A stretch of 64,000 bases of DNA, taken from positions 112,407-176,406 of the forward strand of contig NZ_JAEHFY010000006.1 of the NCBI RefSeq assembly GCF_016623585.1, in the 5' to 3' direction. This document shows, one piece after another, positions 63,961 to 64,000 of this stretch (position 1 is the first letter of the stretch; each line of letters starts with the position of its first letter). The notes beneath the pieces were generated by a model that ran no database searches, was not told where the DNA came from, and was given only the letters and a program-made list of their open reading frames with translations. Origin of the DNA: Pedobacter segetis (lineage in GTDB: Bacteria > Bacteroidota > Bacteroidia > Sphingobacteriales > Sphingobacteriaceae). The translations under genes were made by a program, and so were the position numbers.

Positions 63961-64000
63961 GGTCTGGCACCGACCTACTCTCCCACGTGTTACCGCAGTA
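63961..64000 (-). rRNA. rrf: 5S rRNA, 3' end only
   Basis: The reverse complement reads TACTGCGGTAACACGTGGGA then GAGTAGGTCGGTGCCAGACC, the conserved 3' part of bacterial 5S rRNA including the helix V and terminal stem. Only about 40 of ~115 bases are inside; 23S and 16S rRNA should lie further to the right on the minus strand. Confidence 0.95.

Overview
This 64 kb window is low-GC DNA from a member of the Bacteroidota, most likely a Sphingobacteriaceae-type organism (Pedobacter or a relative). The supporting evidence is a subtilase with a type IX secretion C-terminal sorting domain, TAnnTTTG-type promoter boxes right in front of start codons, futalosine-pathway menaquinone synthesis (mqnC), arginine catabolism through a CtlX-type hydrolase, a fused IcmF mutase, and many Bacteroidota-style intergenic repeats. 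The genus is inferred; no marker here fixes it. No CRISPR array, intact insertion sequence, prophage or tRNA gene was seen.

Layout. 1-3.1 kb: the 3' part of a PolX-like protein, then a GT9 glycosyltransferase and SixA. 3.1-7.2 kb (minus): GT2, ECF sigma factor, rsmG and dprA as an overlapping operon, with yjbQ upstream. 7.4-10 kb: GH25 lysozyme, an acidic conserved protein and tdk. 10-16.2 kb (minus): secreted T9SS subtilase, then a copper module (HMA chaperone, CopA ATPase, AraC regulator with its own HMA-like domain). 16.2-17.5 kb: non-coding, with a possible small RNA and two opposed repeat arrays. 17.5-20.7 kb: mqnC, scpB, a 54-residue acidic protein and a GNAT-like protein. 20.9-28.6 kb: argS facing an arginine/citrulline cluster (arginine-deiminase-like enzyme, APC permease, NTF2-like protein, CtlX) followed by arginine decarboxylase. 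28.7-34.1 kb: SDR, a membrane-anchored exonuclease overlapping a cNMP/CBS/nucleotidyltransferase protein, ChrA and a TPR protein. 34.3-36.6 kb: etfB and etfA, separated by 624 bp of repeats. 37-44 kb: bifunctional nuclease, aldo/keto reductase, a TIGR02757 protein, an M28 lipoprotein, and a GreA-like protein plus a small conserved protein behind topA. 44.7-53 kb: icmF, a membrane protein, an APC permease and a membrane pyrophosphatase. 53-56 kb: a decayed Fic-family gene, ferredoxin, acyl-CoA reductase and FtsE. 56-64 kb: grpE-dnaJ, a RES/Xre toxin-antitoxin pair, a DinB/DnaE2-like mutasome pair, and at the right edge the 3' end of a 5S rRNA with its terminator, so an rRNA operon enters on the minus strand.

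Most genes are housekeeping. The unusual material is between genes. At least six copies of a dispersed element with conserved ends and variable interiors occupy intergenic regions, and one supplies the stop codon of ctlX. Two loci (upstream of mqnC; between etfB and etfA) carry paired tandem arrays whose core word appears on opposite strands, with units differing by whole 6- or 7-base words. Among proteins, the PolX homologue appears to have lost all three polymerase aspartates while keeping PHP histidines, and the DnaE-like protein has a degenerate PHP domain.
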